Assembly: GCF_016735515.1 (NCBI RefSeq)
Contig: NZ_JAERQZ010000001.1
Coordinates: 2,468,746-2,532,745 of the forward strand
DNA length: 64,000 nucleotides
Direction: 5' to 3'
Source: Piscinibacter sp. HJYY11
GTDB taxonomy: Bacteria; Pseudomonadota; Gammaproteobacteria; Burkholderiales; Burkholderiaceae_C
The notes under the pieces are model-generated. The model made no database searches and was not told the origin of the DNA. It was given only the letters and a program-made list of their open reading frames with translations. Shown one piece after another: positions 34,056 to 44,102 of this stretch (position 1 is its first letter; each line of letters opens with the position of its first letter). Both the position numbers and the translations under genes were made by a program.

Positions 34056-34541
34056 TCACGACAGGATGACGGTGCCGCGCTCTTCCTGCGCGACACGCTT
34101 GATGTAACTCTGGAAACCCGGGTCCTCGCCACGCAGCAAGAGCGGCAGGGCGTTGTAGAAATCATCGCGACGGCACCACTCGCGCATGTAGTCATCCCAC
34201 GAGTTCCAGCGGCGCTGCTCGGTGTGCGACATGTCGTCCTTCCACGCCACCAGGTAGGCGCGCTCGAAGAGCGAAATGAGCATGTCGAAGATGACGAGCA
34301 TGCGCTCGTTCTGCTCGGGCGTGGGGTTGGGCAGCGCGGTGTTGGTGCGCAGCTGCAGGTCGGAGTTCGCGAGCACGATCTTCAGGAAATCGTTGTACGC
34401 GTCCGAGAGCAGCTGGTAGCCCTCTTCCTCTTCGTTCTCGCGCTCGCGGCGCTGCTCGAAGAGGAAGACGCCGATGGCAAAGGGCAAGCCCACGACCGTG
34501 ACCACGAAGCTTGCGAGCTCGAAGAAGTCACGGAAGTTCAT
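34056..34541 (-). CDS. Single-pass membrane protein of unknown family, between aceK and thiolase
   Basis: This 161-residue protein has one N-terminal hydrophobic helix (about 8-28), then a charged stretch (EQRRERENEEEEGY), then a mostly helical soluble domain rich in Trp and Asp (KDDMSHTEQRRWNSWDDYM, CRRDDFYNALPLLLRGEDPGF). No family was recognised. It lies 14 nt after aceK and 12 nt before the thiolase gene, so it is co-transcribed. N-terminal anchoring with a cytoplasmic domain is the likely topology. Confidence 0.7.
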   Translation of the reverse strand: MNFRDFFELASFVVTVVGLPFAIGVFLFEQRRERENEEEEGYQLLSDAYNDFLKIVLANSDLQLRTNTALPNPTPEQNERMLVIFDMLISLFERAYLVAWKDDMSHTEQRRWNSWDDYMREWCRRDDFYNALPLLLRGEDPGFQSYIKRVAQEERGTVILS

Positions 34542-34555
34542 GGCTCGACCTCGGG

Positions 34556-36418
34556 CTAGGCCAGGCTGTTGTCCAGCGCCGAGGGGTTCTCGGGCTGCAG
34601 CTCGGTGCGGCGCCGTTCGCGCCCGTCGGGCGGCGCGCCGTCGCGCAGGCGGCGCTGGTTCTTGAAGCGCTTGGCCGGGTCGTAGGGAAACACGTCGTGC
34701 ACATGGCCCGCGAGGATGCGGTCCTTGTGGCCCTGCCAGAAGGCCACGTCGAGCAGGTCGCCGTGGTGCTTCATGAACACCTCGCGCACCGACGGGTTGC
34801 CGAGCAGGAAGGGGCCGAAGGTCTCGGGGAAGACGTCGTGCTTGCCGACGCTGTACCAGACCTCGCCCGACATCTCTTCTTCCTCGTTGCGCGGCGTGGG
34901 CACCTTGCGGAAGTTGCAGTCGGTCAGGTACTCGATCTCGTCGTAGTCGTAGAACACGACCTTGCCGTTGCGCGTGACGCCGAAGTTCTTCCACAGCATG
35001 TCGCCGGGGAAGATGTTGGCCGCCACCAGGTCCTTGATGGCGTTGCCGTACTCCACCACCGCATGCGCCATGCGCGAGGGTTCGGCTTCCTGCAGGTAGA
35101 TGTTGAGCGGGATCATGCGCCGCTCGATGTAGACGTGGCGGATCACCAGGTCGTCGCCGTCTTCCTCGAGCAGGCTCGGGCAGAAGTGCTTCAGCTCGGC
35201 GATCAGCTCTTCCTCGAAACGCGCACGCGGGAAGGCCACGTTGCTGTACTCCAGCGTGTCGGCCATGCGGCCCACGCGGTCGTGCGTCTTCACCAGCAGG
35301 TACTTGCTCTTGATGAGCTCGCGCGAGGTCTCCTTCGGCGCGGGGTAGAAATCCTTGATGACCTTGAAGACGAAGGGGAACGAGGGCAGGTCGAACACCA
35401 GCATCACCATGCCCTTGATGCCGGGCGCGATGCGGAACTTGTCGGACGAATGCCGCAGGTGCGCGAGGAAGTCGCGATAGAAGAGGTTCTTGCCCTGCTT
35501 CTGCAAGCCCAGCGCGTTGTAGATCTCGGAGCGGGGCTTCCTCGGCATCAGCGAGCGCAGGAACTGCACATACGCCGAGGGGATCTCCATGTCGACGAGG
35601 AAGTAGGCGCGCGCGAAGCTGAACAGCATCTGCAACTCGTCTTCGCCGAAGAGCATGGTGTCGATGATGAGCAGGCCCGAGCTCGGCGAGTGCAGGACGG
35701 CCAGCGCGAACGGCGTCTCGTTGAAGCCGTTGATGATCTTGCCGACGATGTAGGCGCCCTTGTTGCGGAAGAAAAGCGAGCTCAGCACCTGCAGCTGGAA
35801 GTTGGCGCGCGGGCGGAAGTCGCCCAGCTCGCGCGACACCGCGGTGAGCACATGGTCGACGTCGCGGCCCAGGTCTTCGAAGTCGCGCGCCAGCTGGAAG
35901 TTGCTGACCACGCGCAGCCAGGTGTCGCGCATCGTCTCCTTGGTGGGGTAGTAGGCGCGGTAGGTGGGCTGGAAGGAGGGCTCTTCGTTCTCGATGTACT
36001 CGGTGCTGACCGCAGGGCGCAGGAAGATGAAGTCGTTGTGGAAGTAGCTGCGGTGCAGGATCTTGGTCGTGACCGAGTTGAAGAAGGTCTCGGCCAGCTC
36101 GGGCTGGTGGTGGTTGGTGAGCAGGCCGATGTAGTGCAGCTTGACCTGCTGCCACACGTTCATCGACAGCGAGCTCGCCTTGAACTCGGTCTGCAGCCGC
36201 TCGGCCGATTCGTCGACCCGCATGTCGTAGAACTCGATGCGCTCGCGCTGGGCCCGCTGCTGGCCGTGCCAGTCGGCCGACTCGAAACGCTTCTTGGCCT
36301 GCGCGCTGGTCTCGCGGAACAGCGTGTAGTGGCGGTCGAAGCCGTCGAGCATCGCGTTGGCGATGTCGAAGGCGCGCAGGTCGTTGAGCTCCTGCGGGAA
36401 GACCGCCATGCGCTTCAT
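34556..36418 (-). CDS. aceK: Isocitrate dehydrogenase kinase/phosphatase
   Basis: This 620-residue bifunctional enzyme phosphorylates and dephosphorylates isocitrate dehydrogenase, directing isocitrate to the glyoxylate bypass or the TCA cycle. Family features are seen throughout: [21 protein letters not shown], the regulatory N-terminal half, the kinase core with [38 protein letters not shown] and [17 protein letters not shown] with the metal-binding Asp. Its length is slightly above the usual 570-600 through a basic C-terminal tail. The ATG overlaps the carbonic anhydrase stop by 4 nt. No aceA or aceB is in the window. Confidence 0.95.
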   Translation of the reverse strand: MKRMAVFPQELNDLRAFDIANAMLDGFDRHYTLFRETSAQAKKRFESADWHGQQRAQRERIEFYDMRVDESAERLQTEFKASSLSMNVWQQVKLHYIGLLTNHHQPELAETFFNSVTTKILHRSYFHNDFIFLRPAVSTEYIENEEPSFQPTYRAYYPTKETMRDTWLRVVSNFQLARDFEDLGRDVDHVLTAVSRELGDFRPRANFQLQVLSSLFFRNKGAYIVGKIINGFNETPFALAVLHSPSSGLLIIDTMLFGEDELQMLFSFARAYFLVDMEIPSAYVQFLRSLMPRKPRSEIYNALGLQKQGKNLFYRDFLAHLRHSSDKFRIAPGIKGMVMLVFDLPSFPFVFKVIKDFYPAPKETSRELIKSKYLLVKTHDRVGRMADTLEYSNVAFPRARFEEELIAELKHFCPSLLEEDGDDLVIRHVYIERRMIPLNIYLQEAEPSRMAHAVVEYGNAIKDLVAANIFPGDMLWKNFGVTRNGKVVFYDYDEIEYLTDCNFRKVPTPRNEEEEMSGEVWYSVGKHDVFPETFGPFLLGNPSVREVFMKHHGDLLDVAFWQGHKDRILAGHVHDVFPYDPAKRFKNQRRLRDGAPPDGRERRRTELQPENPSALDNSLA

Positions 36419-37119
36419 AGGGCGCCGTGCGCGGTGACGGGGGCCAGGTCAGCCGCCGTGTCGGGCGTGTAGCGCACCCGGACCTCGGTGATGGCCTTCT
36501 CGTAGGCCGGCACGGCCTCCTCGGCGCTCGATACCGTCATGTGCAGGTCCTGCAGCAGGCCGTTGTGCAGGCCGTAGACCCAACCGTGCACCACCAGCTC
36601 CTGCCCGCGACGCCAGGCATCCTGCACGATGGTGGTCTGGCAGGCGTTGAGCGCCTGCTCGATCACGTTGAGCTCGCACAAGGCGTTCACCCGCTGGGCA
36701 GCGTCCACCGTGTCGAGCCAGTTCTGGTGGCGGTTGCGCACGTCCTGCACGTGGCGGATCCAGTTGTCGGCGAGACCGACCCGCTGGTCGCGCAAGGCAG
36801 CCGCGACGCCACCGCAATTGGAGTGGCCGACCACGATGATGTGCTTGACCTTGAGCATGTCGGTCGCGAACTGGATCACCGACAGGCAGTTGAGGTCGGA
36901 GTGCACCACCACGTTGGCCACGTTGCGGTGCACGAAGAGCTCGCCGGGCAGCAGGCCCACCAGGTCGTTGGCCGGGACGCGGCTGTCGGCGCAGCCGATC
37001 CACAGGTACTGCGGGGCCTGCTGGGCGAGCAGGCTGGTGAAGAAGCCGGGCCGCTGCGATTCGACGTCGCGGGCCCAGCGCAGGTTGTTGCCGAAGAGTT
37101 CTGAGAGTTCGTGGCTCAT
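36415..37119 (-). CDS. can: Beta-class carbonic anhydrase
   Basis: This 234-residue zinc enzyme interconverts CO2 and bicarbonate. The zinc ligands are visible: Cys43 with the Asp45-Arg47 dyad in [13 protein letters not shown], His99 and Cys102 in [34 protein letters not shown] is the core strand region. It overlaps aceK by 4 nt and starts 36 nt after the isovaleryl-CoA dehydrogenase gene. In this operon it could supply bicarbonate to the biotin-dependent methylcrotonyl-CoA carboxylase. Confidence 0.95.
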   Translation of the reverse strand: MSHELSELFGNNLRWARDVESQRPGFFTSLLAQQAPQYLWIGCADSRVPANDLVGLLPGELFVHRNVANVVVHSDLNCLSVIQFATDMLKVKHIIVVGHSNCGGVAAALRDQRVGLADNWIRHVQDVRNRHQNWLDTVDAAQRVNALCELNVIEQALNACQTTIVQDAWRRGQELVVHGWVYGLHNGLLQDLHMTVSSAEEAVPAYEKAITEVRVRYTPDTAADLAPVTAHGAL

Positions 37120-37155
37120 AGAGTGCTGCAGTGCATCAGAAGGGTTGTCAGTCTG

Positions 37156-38334
37156 TCACATCGTCTCGGCGAAGAGCTCGCGCCCGATCAGCATGCGGCG
37201 GATTTCGCTGGTGCCGGCGCCGATCTCGTAGAGCTTGGCGTCGCGCCACAGGCGGCCGAGGGGGTATTCGTTGATGTAGCCGTTGCCGCCGAAGATCTGG
37301 ATGCCTTCGCCGGCCATCCAGGTGGCTTTCTCGGCGCACCAGAGGATGACGCTCGCGCAGTCCTTGCGGACCTGGCGCACGTGCTGTTCGCCCAGCGCGT
37401 CGAGATTCTTGCCGACGGTGTAGCAGTAGGCACGTGCGGCCTGCAGCACGGTGTACATGTCGGCCACCTTGCCCTGGATCAGCTGGAACTCGCCGATGCT
37501 CTGGCCGAACTGCTTGCGGTCGTGGATGTAGGGCACCACGTTGTCCATCACCGATTGCATGATGCCAATCGGCCCGGCGGCCAGCACGGCGCGCTCGTAG
37601 TCGAGGCCGCTCATCAGAACCTTGGCGCCGCCGTTCAAGGCACCCAGCACGTTCTCGGCCGGCACCTCCACGTTCTGGAACACGAGCTCGCCGGTGTGGC
37701 TGCCGCGCATGCCCAGCTTGTCGAGCTTCTGCGCGATGGAAAAACCCTTCATGCCCTTCTCGATGAGGAAGGCGGTCACGCCGCGTGCACCGAGCTCGGG
37801 CTCGGTCTTGGCGTAGACCACGAGCGTGTCGGCATCGGGCCCGTTGGTGATCCAGAACTTGCTGCCGTTGAGCAGGTAATAGCCGCCCTTGTCTTCCGCC
37901 TTCAGCTTCATGCTGATGACGTCGGAGCCGGCGTTCGGCTCGCTCATCGCGAGTGCCCCCACGTGCTCGCCGCTGATGAGCTTGGGCAGGTATTTCCTGC
38001 GCTGGGCCTCGTTGCCGTTGCGGCGGATCTGGTTCACGCACAGGTTGCTGTGCGCGCCGTACGACAGGCCCACGCTGGCCGAGGCGCGGCTGATCTCTTC
38101 CATCGCCACCATGTGCGCCAGGTAGCCCATGCCGGCGCCGCCGTATTCCTCGCCCACCGTCACACCAAGCACGCCCAAAGCGCCCATCTTGCGCCACAGG
38201 TCCATCGGGAACTGGTCGCTCCTGTCGATCTCGGCGGCGCGCGGGGCGATCTCGGCCTGCGCGAAGTCATGCACGCTCTCGCGCAGGGCGTCGATGTCGT
38301 CGCCGAGCTGGAAGTTGAGGCCGGGCAGGTTCAT
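37156..38334 (-). CDS. liuA: Isovaleryl-CoA dehydrogenase
   Basis: This 392-residue flavoenzyme oxidises isovaleryl-CoA to 3-methylcrotonyl-CoA, the step before the carboxylase encoded at 11-16 kb. Two features separate it from other acyl-CoA dehydrogenases. The catalytic Glu is in the middle helix (Glu247 in [18 protein letters not shown]), and the usual C-terminal base position reads [10 protein letters not shown] with no Glu. Other family marks are [17 protein letters not shown] and [10 protein letters not shown]. It starts 14 nt after liuR. Confidence 0.95.
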   Translation of the reverse strand: MNLPGLNFQLGDDIDALRESVHDFAQAEIAPRAAEIDRSDQFPMDLWRKMGALGVLGVTVGEEYGGAGMGYLAHMVAMEEISRASASVGLSYGAHSNLCVNQIRRNGNEAQRRKYLPKLISGEHVGALAMSEPNAGSDVISMKLKAEDKGGYYLLNGSKFWITNGPDADTLVVYAKTEPELGARGVTAFLIEKGMKGFSIAQKLDKLGMRGSHTGELVFQNVEVPAENVLGALNGGAKVLMSGLDYERAVLAAGPIGIMQSVMDNVVPYIHDRKQFGQSIGEFQLIQGKVADMYTVLQAARAYCYTVGKNLDALGEQHVRQVRKDCASVILWCAEKATWMAGEGIQIFGGNGYINEYPLGRLWRDAKLYEIGAGTSEIRRMLIGRELFAETM

Positions 38335-38348
38335 GTGGGGGTCTCCTG

Positions 38349-38777
38349 TTAACGCTTGTCGCCGCGGGCGAGCAGCCGCTTGGCTTCTTTCTCGTGGCTG
38401 CGCACCTCGTCGAGCGTGACGCTCAGGTCGGCCATCTGCTGTTCGAGCTGGGCGCGGTGCACCGCCAGCACGCTGAGGAATTTCTTGAGCTGCGGCACGG
38501 TGTCGCGCGGCGATTCGTACATGTCGACCAGCTCCTTCACTTCGCTCAAGGTGAGCCCGAGGCGCTTGCCGCGCAGCGTGAGCTTGAGCCGCGTGCGGTC
38601 GCGCGGGGTGTAGATGCGGTTGCGGCCCTGGCGCTGCGGCTGCAGCAGGCCGCAGTCTTCGTAGAAGCGGATGGCGCGGGTGGTGAGGTCGAACTCCTTC
38701 GCCAGCTCGCCGATGGTGAACGTGGTGGCCTGCCCCGCAGGAGGGCTTGAAACCTGGGTGACAGCAGCGGCAGACAT
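38349..38777 (-). CDS. liuR: MerR-family regulator LiuR of leucine catabolism
   Basis: This 142-residue regulator has a MerR winged helix (about 18-85, [20 protein letters not shown] then [14 protein letters not shown]) followed by a dimerisation helix (about 95-140). The first gene downstream is isovaleryl-CoA dehydrogenase. The operator-like palindrome TTGACGTATACGTAAA lies 24 nt upstream, and a sister site precedes the carboxylase operon 22 kb away. It has no C-terminal metal-binding Cys, so a CoA-ester or acid effector is expected. Confidence 0.9.
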   Translation of the reverse strand: MSAAAVTQVSSPPAGQATTFTIGELAKEFDLTTRAIRFYEDCGLLQPQRQGRNRIYTPRDRTRLKLTLRGKRLGLTLSEVKELVDMYESPRDTVPQLKKFLSVLAVHRAQLEQQMADLSVTLDEVRSHEKEAKRLLARGDKR

Positions 38778-38800
38778 GGCTCCCTAGAATGCCTCTTCAA

Positions 38801-38816
38801 TTGACGTATACGTAAA
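38801..38816. promoter_or_regulatory. Putative LiuR operator in the liuR/MBL divergent region
   Basis: TTGACGTATACGTAAA matches the site at 16471 in its first 13 bases. It lies 24 nt from the liuR start and 26 nt from the divergent metallo-hydrolase start, so one bound LiuR could control both directions. Confidence 0.8.
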
Positions 38817-38841
38817 GTGTACCGAGGAGCAGAACCTTTCC

Positions 38842-39927
38842 ATGAACGCCCTTGAACACGAGCTGAATTACCCCCATGGCGAGGTGATGCCGGAGCCGGG
38901 GCGCACGATGGAAGTGGCGCCCGGCGTACGCTGGGTGCGCATGGCCCTGCCCTTCGCGCTGGACCACATCAACCTCTGGCTGCTGCGCGACGAGATCGAC
39001 GGTCGGCAAGGCTGGAGCATCGTCGATTGCGGCATCGCCAACGACGCGACGCGCGCCGCCTGGGAGCAGGTGTTTGCCCAAGAGCTGCAGGGCCTGCCGG
39101 TGCTGCGGGTGATCGTCACCCACCTGCACCCCGACCACATCGGCCTCTCGGCCTGGCTCACCGAGCGCTGGACCACGCCCGAGCATGAGTGCCGCCTGTG
39201 GATCAGCGGCACCGACTACAACGGCGCCCGCATGTCGAGCAACCCGTCGGCCAAGGCGAGTGTCATCACCCCCGTCTTCGCCAAGCGCCACGGCATCACC
39301 GACCCCGAAGCGCTGCAGATGATCCAGACCCGCGGCGGCCACTACGCGACCATGGTGCCGAAGGTGCCCGAGCGCTTCCGCCGCATGGTCGACGGCGATG
39401 TGATCCGCATCGGCACGGGTGACAAAAAAGCAGAGTGGCGCTGCCACGTCGGCTACGGCCACGCCCCGGAGCACATCTCGCTGCACAGCCCGAAGCTTGG
39501 CGTGCTGATCTCGGGCGACATGGTGCTGCCGCGCATCTCCACCAACGTCGGCGTGCACGAGAACGAGCCCGAAGGCGACCCGCTCAAGCGTTACCTCGAT
39601 TCGATCGAACGCATGCGCGCCCTGCCGGCCGACAGCCTGGTGCTGCCCTCGCACGGCCGGCCCTTCACCGGCCTGCACACCCGCATCGACCAGCTGCAGG
39701 CCCACCACGACGAGCGGCTCGCCGAGGTGATGGCCGCCTGTGCCAAGGCGCCGCAAAGCGCGGCCGATCTGCTCACCGTGCTCTTCAAGCGCAAGCTCGA
39801 CCTGCACCAGACCACGTTTGCGATGGGCGAGTCGATCGCGCACCTGCACGCGCTGTGGCACGCCGGCAAGCTCGTCCGCCGGCTCGACGCCGACGGCGTG
39901 TACCGCTTCAGCCCGGCGTCGCCCTGA
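38842..39927 (+). CDS. Metallo-beta-lactamase-fold hydrolase
   Basis: This 361-residue MBL-fold protein has the metal-binding motif [10 protein letters not shown] at 93-102 (His94, His96, Asp98, His99). A further His lies in [13 protein letters not shown], and an Asp in [14 protein letters not shown]-terminal helical domain (about 260-361) is like the winged helix of the LACTB2-type subgroup. It is divergent from liuR across a LiuR-like site, hinting at a thioesterase or hydrolase role in acyl-CoA metabolism; this is inference. AGGAGC precedes the ATG with a longer than usual spacing. Confidence 0.85.
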   Translation: MNALEHELNYPHGEVMPEPGRTMEVAPGVRWVRMALPFALDHINLWLLRDEIDGRQGWSIVDCGIANDATRAAWEQVFAQELQGLPVLRVIVTHLHPDHIGLSAWLTERWTTPEHECRLWISGTDYNGARMSSNPSAKASVITPVFAKRHGITDPEALQMIQTRGGHYATMVPKVPERFRRMVDGDVIRIGTGDKKAEWRCHVGYGHAPEHISLHSPKLGVLISGDMVLPRISTNVGVHENEPEGDPLKRYLDSIERMRALPADSLVLPSHGRPFTGLHTRIDQLQAHHDERLAEVMAACAKAPQSAADLLTVLFKRKLDLHQTTFAMGESIAHLHALWHAGKLVRRLDADGVYRFSPASP

Positions 39928-39975
39928 ACCGCGCCATACCGCACACGGGCGACCGGGGGTTTCCCGGAGGCGCCC

Positions 39976-40002
39976 TCAAGCAATGCGCCCGCGGTTCGAT
40001 AA
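39976..40002 (+). promoter_or_regulatory. Candidate sigma-28 (FliA) promoter for the chemoreceptor
   Basis: TCAAGCAA, 11 bases, TTCGATAA resembles the flagellar sigma-28 consensus TAAAGTTT-N11-GCCGATAA: six of eight bases in the -10 box, about four of eight in the -35 box, and exact spacing. It sits 30 nt before the chemoreceptor ATG, an appropriate distance. Confidence 0.55.
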
Positions 40003-40031
40003 GACCGATACCACGACAACCGGGCAAACCG

Positions 40032-41585
40032 ATGAAGCTCCTTTCCAACCTCAAGATCGGCACCCGCATGGGTCTGGGCTTCGGGGTGATCCTGCTCACC
40101 TCCGGCGTGCTGGCCGGGGTGTCCCTGCTGCAGTTCGGCAGCTTCAAGCACGAGTTCGACGAGGTGGCGCTGAAGACCGTGCCCTCGCTCGAATCCTTCG
40201 CCGCCATGGACAGCGAGCTGCAGCGCATCCGCCAGGCGCAGCTGCAGATCCTGCTTGAATTCGACCCGCAGGCCCGCAAGGACCAGCTCGCGCGCGCCGC
40301 GACAGCGTTCGCCGCCCTCACGCAGCACCACCAGGCGCACCAGACGCTGCTGTCGGATGCGCGTGCCGCCGAGTTGTGGAAGGCCATCGACGAGAAGCTG
40401 CGAGCCTCGAAGGCTGCTTTCGCCAAGATCGAGCCGCTGGCACTCGACATCGCCAAGGCGCAGGACCTGCGCGGCGTCGTGATGGGCGAAGCCAGCGCCG
40501 CCGGCGACGCGCTGAGCCAGGCGGTGCAGGCCGCCTCGGCCCACAACGTGACGACCTCGCGCGAATCGGTGCAGCGCGCCGAGCGCACGTACCACACGGT
40601 GCTGGCGGTGGTCATCGCCATCACCGCCGCCATGGTGCTCGGCGGGGCGGTGATCTCCTTCACCATCACCCGCGCCACCGTGAGGCCGCTGCGCGACGTG
40701 ATCGATGCCGCCTCGCGGGTGGCCAACGGCGACCTGTCGCACGACATCCATCCCCAGGGCGAAGATGAGCTGGGGCAGCTGATGCGCTCCTTCTCGACCA
40801 TGCAGGATGGCCTGCGCCGCATCGTGAGCGAGCTGCGCCATGCCAGCGACCAGGTCAACAGCGCGGCCAGCGACATCGCCGCCGGCAACCAGGACCTGTC
40901 GAGCCGCACCGAGGCCCAGGCCACCAGCCTGCAGCAGACCGCGGCCTCGATGACCGAGCTCACCGCCACCGTGCGTCAGAGCGCAGGCACCGCCCAGCAG
41001 GCCAACACCATGGCCATCGGCGCGGCCGGCGTGGCGGGCGCAGGCGCCCAGGTGGTCGACGACGTGGTGGGCACGATGGGCGAGATCAGCGCCTCGGCCC
41101 GCAAGATCGGCGAGATCATCGGCGTGATCGACGGCATCGCCTTCCAGACCAACATCCTCGCGCTCAACGCCGCGGTGGAAGCGGCACGCGCCGGCGAGCA
41201 GGGCCGCGGCTTCGCGGTCGTGGCCGGCGAGGTGCGCTCGCTGGCGCAGCGCAGCGCCCAGGCGGCGCGCGAGATCAAGGCGCTGATCCAGGAAAGCGGC
41301 GAGAAGGTCGAGAACGGCGCCCGCCTGGTCGACGATGCCGGGCGCACCATCAAGGAAGTGCGCCGCCAGATCGAGCAGGTGACCACGATGGTGGGCGAGA
41401 TCCACAATGCCGCCAACGAACAGTCCGAGGGCATCGGTCAGGTCAACACGGCCGTGGGCCAGCTCGACCAGTCGACGCAACGCAACGCGGCGCTGGTGGA
41501 GCAGGCGGCCGCCGCCGCCGAGACCCTGAAGCAGCAGGCCCACCAGCTGGCGCAGCTGACGCAGGCCTTCAAGCTGGCGGCGTGA
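40032..41585 (+). CDS. Methyl-accepting chemotaxis protein
   Basis: This 517-residue chemoreceptor has TM1 (about 12-35), a periplasmic four-helix-bundle-like sensor (about 36-188) and TM2 (about 189-212). It continues with a HAMP domain (about 213-265) and the cytoplasmic signalling hairpin, whose tip [20 protein letters not shown] and [18 protein letters not shown] span about 369-408. It lacks the C-terminal CheR/CheB tether pentapeptide. The ATG at 40032 is chosen because the first transmembrane helix begins there; a much longer frame upstream runs antisense-like through the MBL gene. Ligand unknown. Confidence 0.93.
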   Translation: MKLLSNLKIGTRMGLGFGVILLTSGVLAGVSLLQFGSFKHEFDEVALKTVPSLESFAAMDSELQRIRQAQLQILLEFDPQARKDQLARAATAFAALTQHHQAHQTLLSDARAAELWKAIDEKLRASKAAFAKIEPLALDIAKAQDLRGVVMGEASAAGDALSQAVQAASAHNVTTSRESVQRAERTYHTVLAVVIAITAAMVLGGAVISFTITRATVRPLRDVIDAASRVANGDLSHDIHPQGEDELGQLMRSFSTMQDGLRRIVSELRHASDQVNSAASDIAAGNQDLSSRTEAQATSLQQTAASMTELTATVRQSAGTAQQANTMAIGAAGVAGAGAQVVDDVVGTMGEISASARKIGEIIGVIDGIAFQTNILALNAAVEAARAGEQGRGFAVVAGEVRSLAQRSAQAAREIKALIQESGEKVENGARLVDDAGRTIKEVRRQIEQVTTMVGEIHNAANEQSEGIGQVNTAVGQLDQSTQRNAALVEQAAAAAETLKQQAHQLAQLTQAFKLAA

Positions 41586-42320
41586 TCAGGCCTCGCGGTA
41601 GCCCTTGAAGACGTCGAGCAGGGGCACCGCGGCGCGCGGCATGGGCTGCGAGAGCGAACGTTCGATCTCGTTCAGGTGCCGCTTCATCTCGGTGGCGGCG
41701 GCCGTGGCCGAGTCGCCCTTGCCGATCACCTGCAGCAGCGTGCGGTGGCTGTGCGCCACGCACATCGGTTCGCCCGGGGCCTTGTAGAGCGCCATCAGCA
41801 GCGAGGTGGTGGGCAGCAGCTCTTCCAGCAGCCTCACGAAGATCGGGTTGCCGCTCATCTGCGCGAGCTTCAGGTGGAACTCGCCCGACAGGCGGATCGC
41901 CTCCTGCTTGTCCTGCGACCGGGTGGCGCGCGCCTCGGCTTCGACGATCTGCTTCAGCTCGGCCAGCTGCCCCGCCGTGAGCTTGCCGACGAGGCGGCGT
42001 GCCACCTCGCACTCGACCACCCGGCGGGCGTCGAACACATGCTCGCCGTCGCGCCGCGTGGGCTCGGGCACCTGGGCACCACGGTTGGGGCGCAGCACGA
42101 TCACGTTGTCCTGCGCGAGCTTGTGCAGGGCCTGGCGCACCAGCGTGCGTGACACGGCGAAGGTCTCGGCCAGCTCTTCCTCGCGCAGGCGCGTGCCGGG
42201 CGGCAGGCGGTGGTCGATCACGGCGGCATAGATTGCGTCGTAGACACGGTCGGCGGCCATCACGGGCGCGGCCGCTTCGGCGACGGTGTCACGGGCAATG
42301 GCGTTGCGCGGTCGAGGCAT
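41586..42320 (-). CDS. GntR-family (FCD-type) regulator of the ABC importer
   Basis: This 244-residue regulator has a winged helix (about 22-90, RLREEELAETFAVSRTLVRQALHKL split over two helices) and an FCD effector domain with metal-ligand residues in EFHLKLAQMSGNP and HSHRTLLQVI. It is the last gene of the PotABCD-like minus-strand operon, 9 nt after the second permease gene. Its stop directly abuts that of the chemoreceptor. The perfect palindrome at 46536-46551, upstream of the operon, is a plausible operator. Confidence 0.9.
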   Translation of the reverse strand: MPRPRNAIARDTVAEAAAPVMAADRVYDAIYAAVIDHRLPPGTRLREEELAETFAVSRTLVRQALHKLAQDNVIVLRPNRGAQVPEPTRRDGEHVFDARRVVECEVARRLVGKLTAGQLAELKQIVEAEARATRSQDKQEAIRLSGEFHLKLAQMSGNPIFVRLLEELLPTTSLLMALYKAPGEPMCVAHSHRTLLQVIGKGDSATAAATEMKRHLNEIERSLSQPMPRAAVPLLDVFKGYREA

Positions 42321-42329
42321 GCCGCATTG

Positions 42330-43208
42330 TCAGGTGCGGGCGGGCTTCTTCTTCAGCAGCCGGATGAGCAGCAGCGTGCCGCCCATCACCGCGAACGACA
42401 CCACCGTCGTCACCGTGCCCAGCGCATAGATGGCCGGCGTGGTGACGGTGCTGGTGAGGCCCTGCAGCTCCAGCGGCAGGGTGTTGACGTCGCCGATGGC
42501 CTGCGAGGTGCGGGCGATCTCGTCCCAGCTCAGCGTGAAGCCGAACATGCCCACGCCGACGAGGCTGGGCGCGATCAGCGGCAGCACCACGTGGCGGAAG
42601 CTCTGCCAGGGCGTGGCGCCGAGGTCGTCGGCCGCTTCCTCGTACGCCGGGTTGAAGCGGTTGAAGACGGCCAGCATGATCAGGAGGCCGAAGGGCAGCG
42701 TCCAGGTGAGGTGCGCGCCCAGCGCCGAGGTGTAGAGGCCCATCGCGGTGCCGTAGCCTTCGAGCCAGCCGCCGAGACCGATGGCCTCGAGCCCGCTCTT
42801 GAGCGCGGTGTCGATGAGGCGGAACTGCAGGCCGATGCCGAGCGAGACCACGATCGACGGCATGATGAGGCTGGCCACCGAGGTGTAGAAGAGCAGCCCC
42901 GAGCCCTTGAACCTCTTGCGGAACGCGAGCCCCGCGCCCAGCGACAGCAGCACGGTGAAGAGCATCACCACGGTGCCGAGCGCCACCGAGCGGCGGAAGG
43001 CGGCGGCGATGTCGACCACGCCCATGCCTTCCCACAGCTTGCCGAACCAGTGGAAAGACACGCCGCGCATCGGGAAGGTCAAGCCACCTTCGGGCCCCTG
43101 GAAGCTCAGCACGAAGATGGTGAACATCGGGCCGTAGAGGAACAGCACGAAGAGGCCGAAGACGGCCGCCAGCGCGTAGAAGCTCCCGGGGCGTTTGCCT
43201 TCGTTCAT
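42330..43208 (-). CDS. ABC transporter permease, PotC-like
   Basis: This 292-residue inner-membrane permease has about six helices. The EAA loop occurs in the form EEAADDLGATPWQSFRHVVLPLIAPSL (about 200-226), the site that docks on the ATPase. It resembles the second permease of spermidine/putrescine-type importers. It starts 1 nt after the first permease gene. Confidence 0.92.
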   Translation of the reverse strand: MNEGKRPGSFYALAAVFGLFVLFLYGPMFTIFVLSFQGPEGGLTFPMRGVSFHWFGKLWEGMGVVDIAAAFRRSVALGTVVMLFTVLLSLGAGLAFRKRFKGSGLLFYTSVASLIMPSIVVSLGIGLQFRLIDTALKSGLEAIGLGGWLEGYGTAMGLYTSALGAHLTWTLPFGLLIMLAVFNRFNPAYEEAADDLGATPWQSFRHVVLPLIAPSLVGVGMFGFTLSWDEIARTSQAIGDVNTLPLELQGLTSTVTTPAIYALGTVTTVVSFAVMGGTLLLIRLLKKKPART

Positions 43209-43209
43209 C

Positions 43210-44088
43210 TCACAGCTCCTTGCGGATGTCGACGAGCTTGGTCAGCCCCCAGATCATCATCAGCGTGACGATCAGGAGGATCACCGCATTGGCCGCCGCC
43301 ATCGGGAACTGCAGGTACGAGGTCTGCACCTGGATGATCTTGCCGACCGAGGCGATCTGCTGCCCGCCCATCACGCCGATGGTCACGAAGTCGCCCATCA
43401 CGATGGTGATGACGAAGATCGAGCCGATGATGATGCCGGTGCGGCTGAGCGGCACGATCACGTTCCAGGTCGTTTGCCAGGCGGTGGCGCCGTTGTCGCG
43501 TGCGGCTTCGAGCAGGGCGCGGTCGATGCGCATCATCGAGTTGAAGATGGGCACGATCATGAACATCGTGTACAGGTGCACGAAGGCCAGCACCACCGAG
43601 AAGTCGCTGAAGAGCAGCCATTCGATGGGCGTGTCGATCAGCCCGGCGCCCTGCAGGCCCTGGTTGATCACCCCGTTGCGCCCCAGCAGCGGCACCCACG
43701 AGATCATGCGGATCACGTTCGACGTCCAGAACGGGATGGTGCACAGGATGAAGAGCAGCGTCTGCGCGCCCACCGAGCGCACGTGGAAGGCGAGGAAATA
43801 CGCGACGGTGAAGCCGATCACGAGCGTGATCAGCCAGACGAGGAAGCAGAACTTGAGCGTGGAGAGATAGGTCTTCAGCGTGACGCACAGTTCGCTCGTG
43901 CTGCCGCAGCCGTTGAAGACGTCGATGTAGTTCTGTGCGGTGAAGGCGGGGATCAGCTCGTAGTCGGTCGCCCGCCAGAAGCTCACGATCGCCACCAGCA
44001 CCAGCGGCAAGACGAGAAAGAGCACGAAGACGAGGGTGAAGGGTGTGGCCTGCAGCCACGCGTTCAGTCGGAAGGTCTTCGTGCTCAT
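43210..44088 (-). CDS. ABC transporter permease, PotB-like
   Basis: This 292-residue permease has six helices, a larger first periplasmic loop (about 40-75, with two Cys) and the EAA-type loop LLEAARDNGATAWQTTWNVIVPLSRTGI. It forms a heterodimer with the PotC-like partner. The start is 14 nt after the receptor gene stop. Confidence 0.92.
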   Translation of the reverse strand: MSTKTFRLNAWLQATPFTLVFVLFLVLPLVLVAIVSFWRATDYELIPAFTAQNYIDVFNGCGSTSELCVTLKTYLSTLKFCFLVWLITLVIGFTVAYFLAFHVRSVGAQTLLFILCTIPFWTSNVIRMISWVPLLGRNGVINQGLQGAGLIDTPIEWLLFSDFSVVLAFVHLYTMFMIVPIFNSMMRIDRALLEAARDNGATAWQTTWNVIVPLSRTGIIIGSIFVITIVMGDFVTIGVMGGQQIASVGKIIQVQTSYLQFPMAAANAVILLIVTLMMIWGLTKLVDIRKEL

Positions 44089-44102
44089 GCGTGCTCAGCC
44101 TG

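Noticed and set aside
39435..40031. N-terminal extension of the chemoreceptor
   Set aside because: It is out of frame over the metallo-hydrolase gene and Arg/Pro-rich. The first transmembrane helix starts right after the ATG at 40032.
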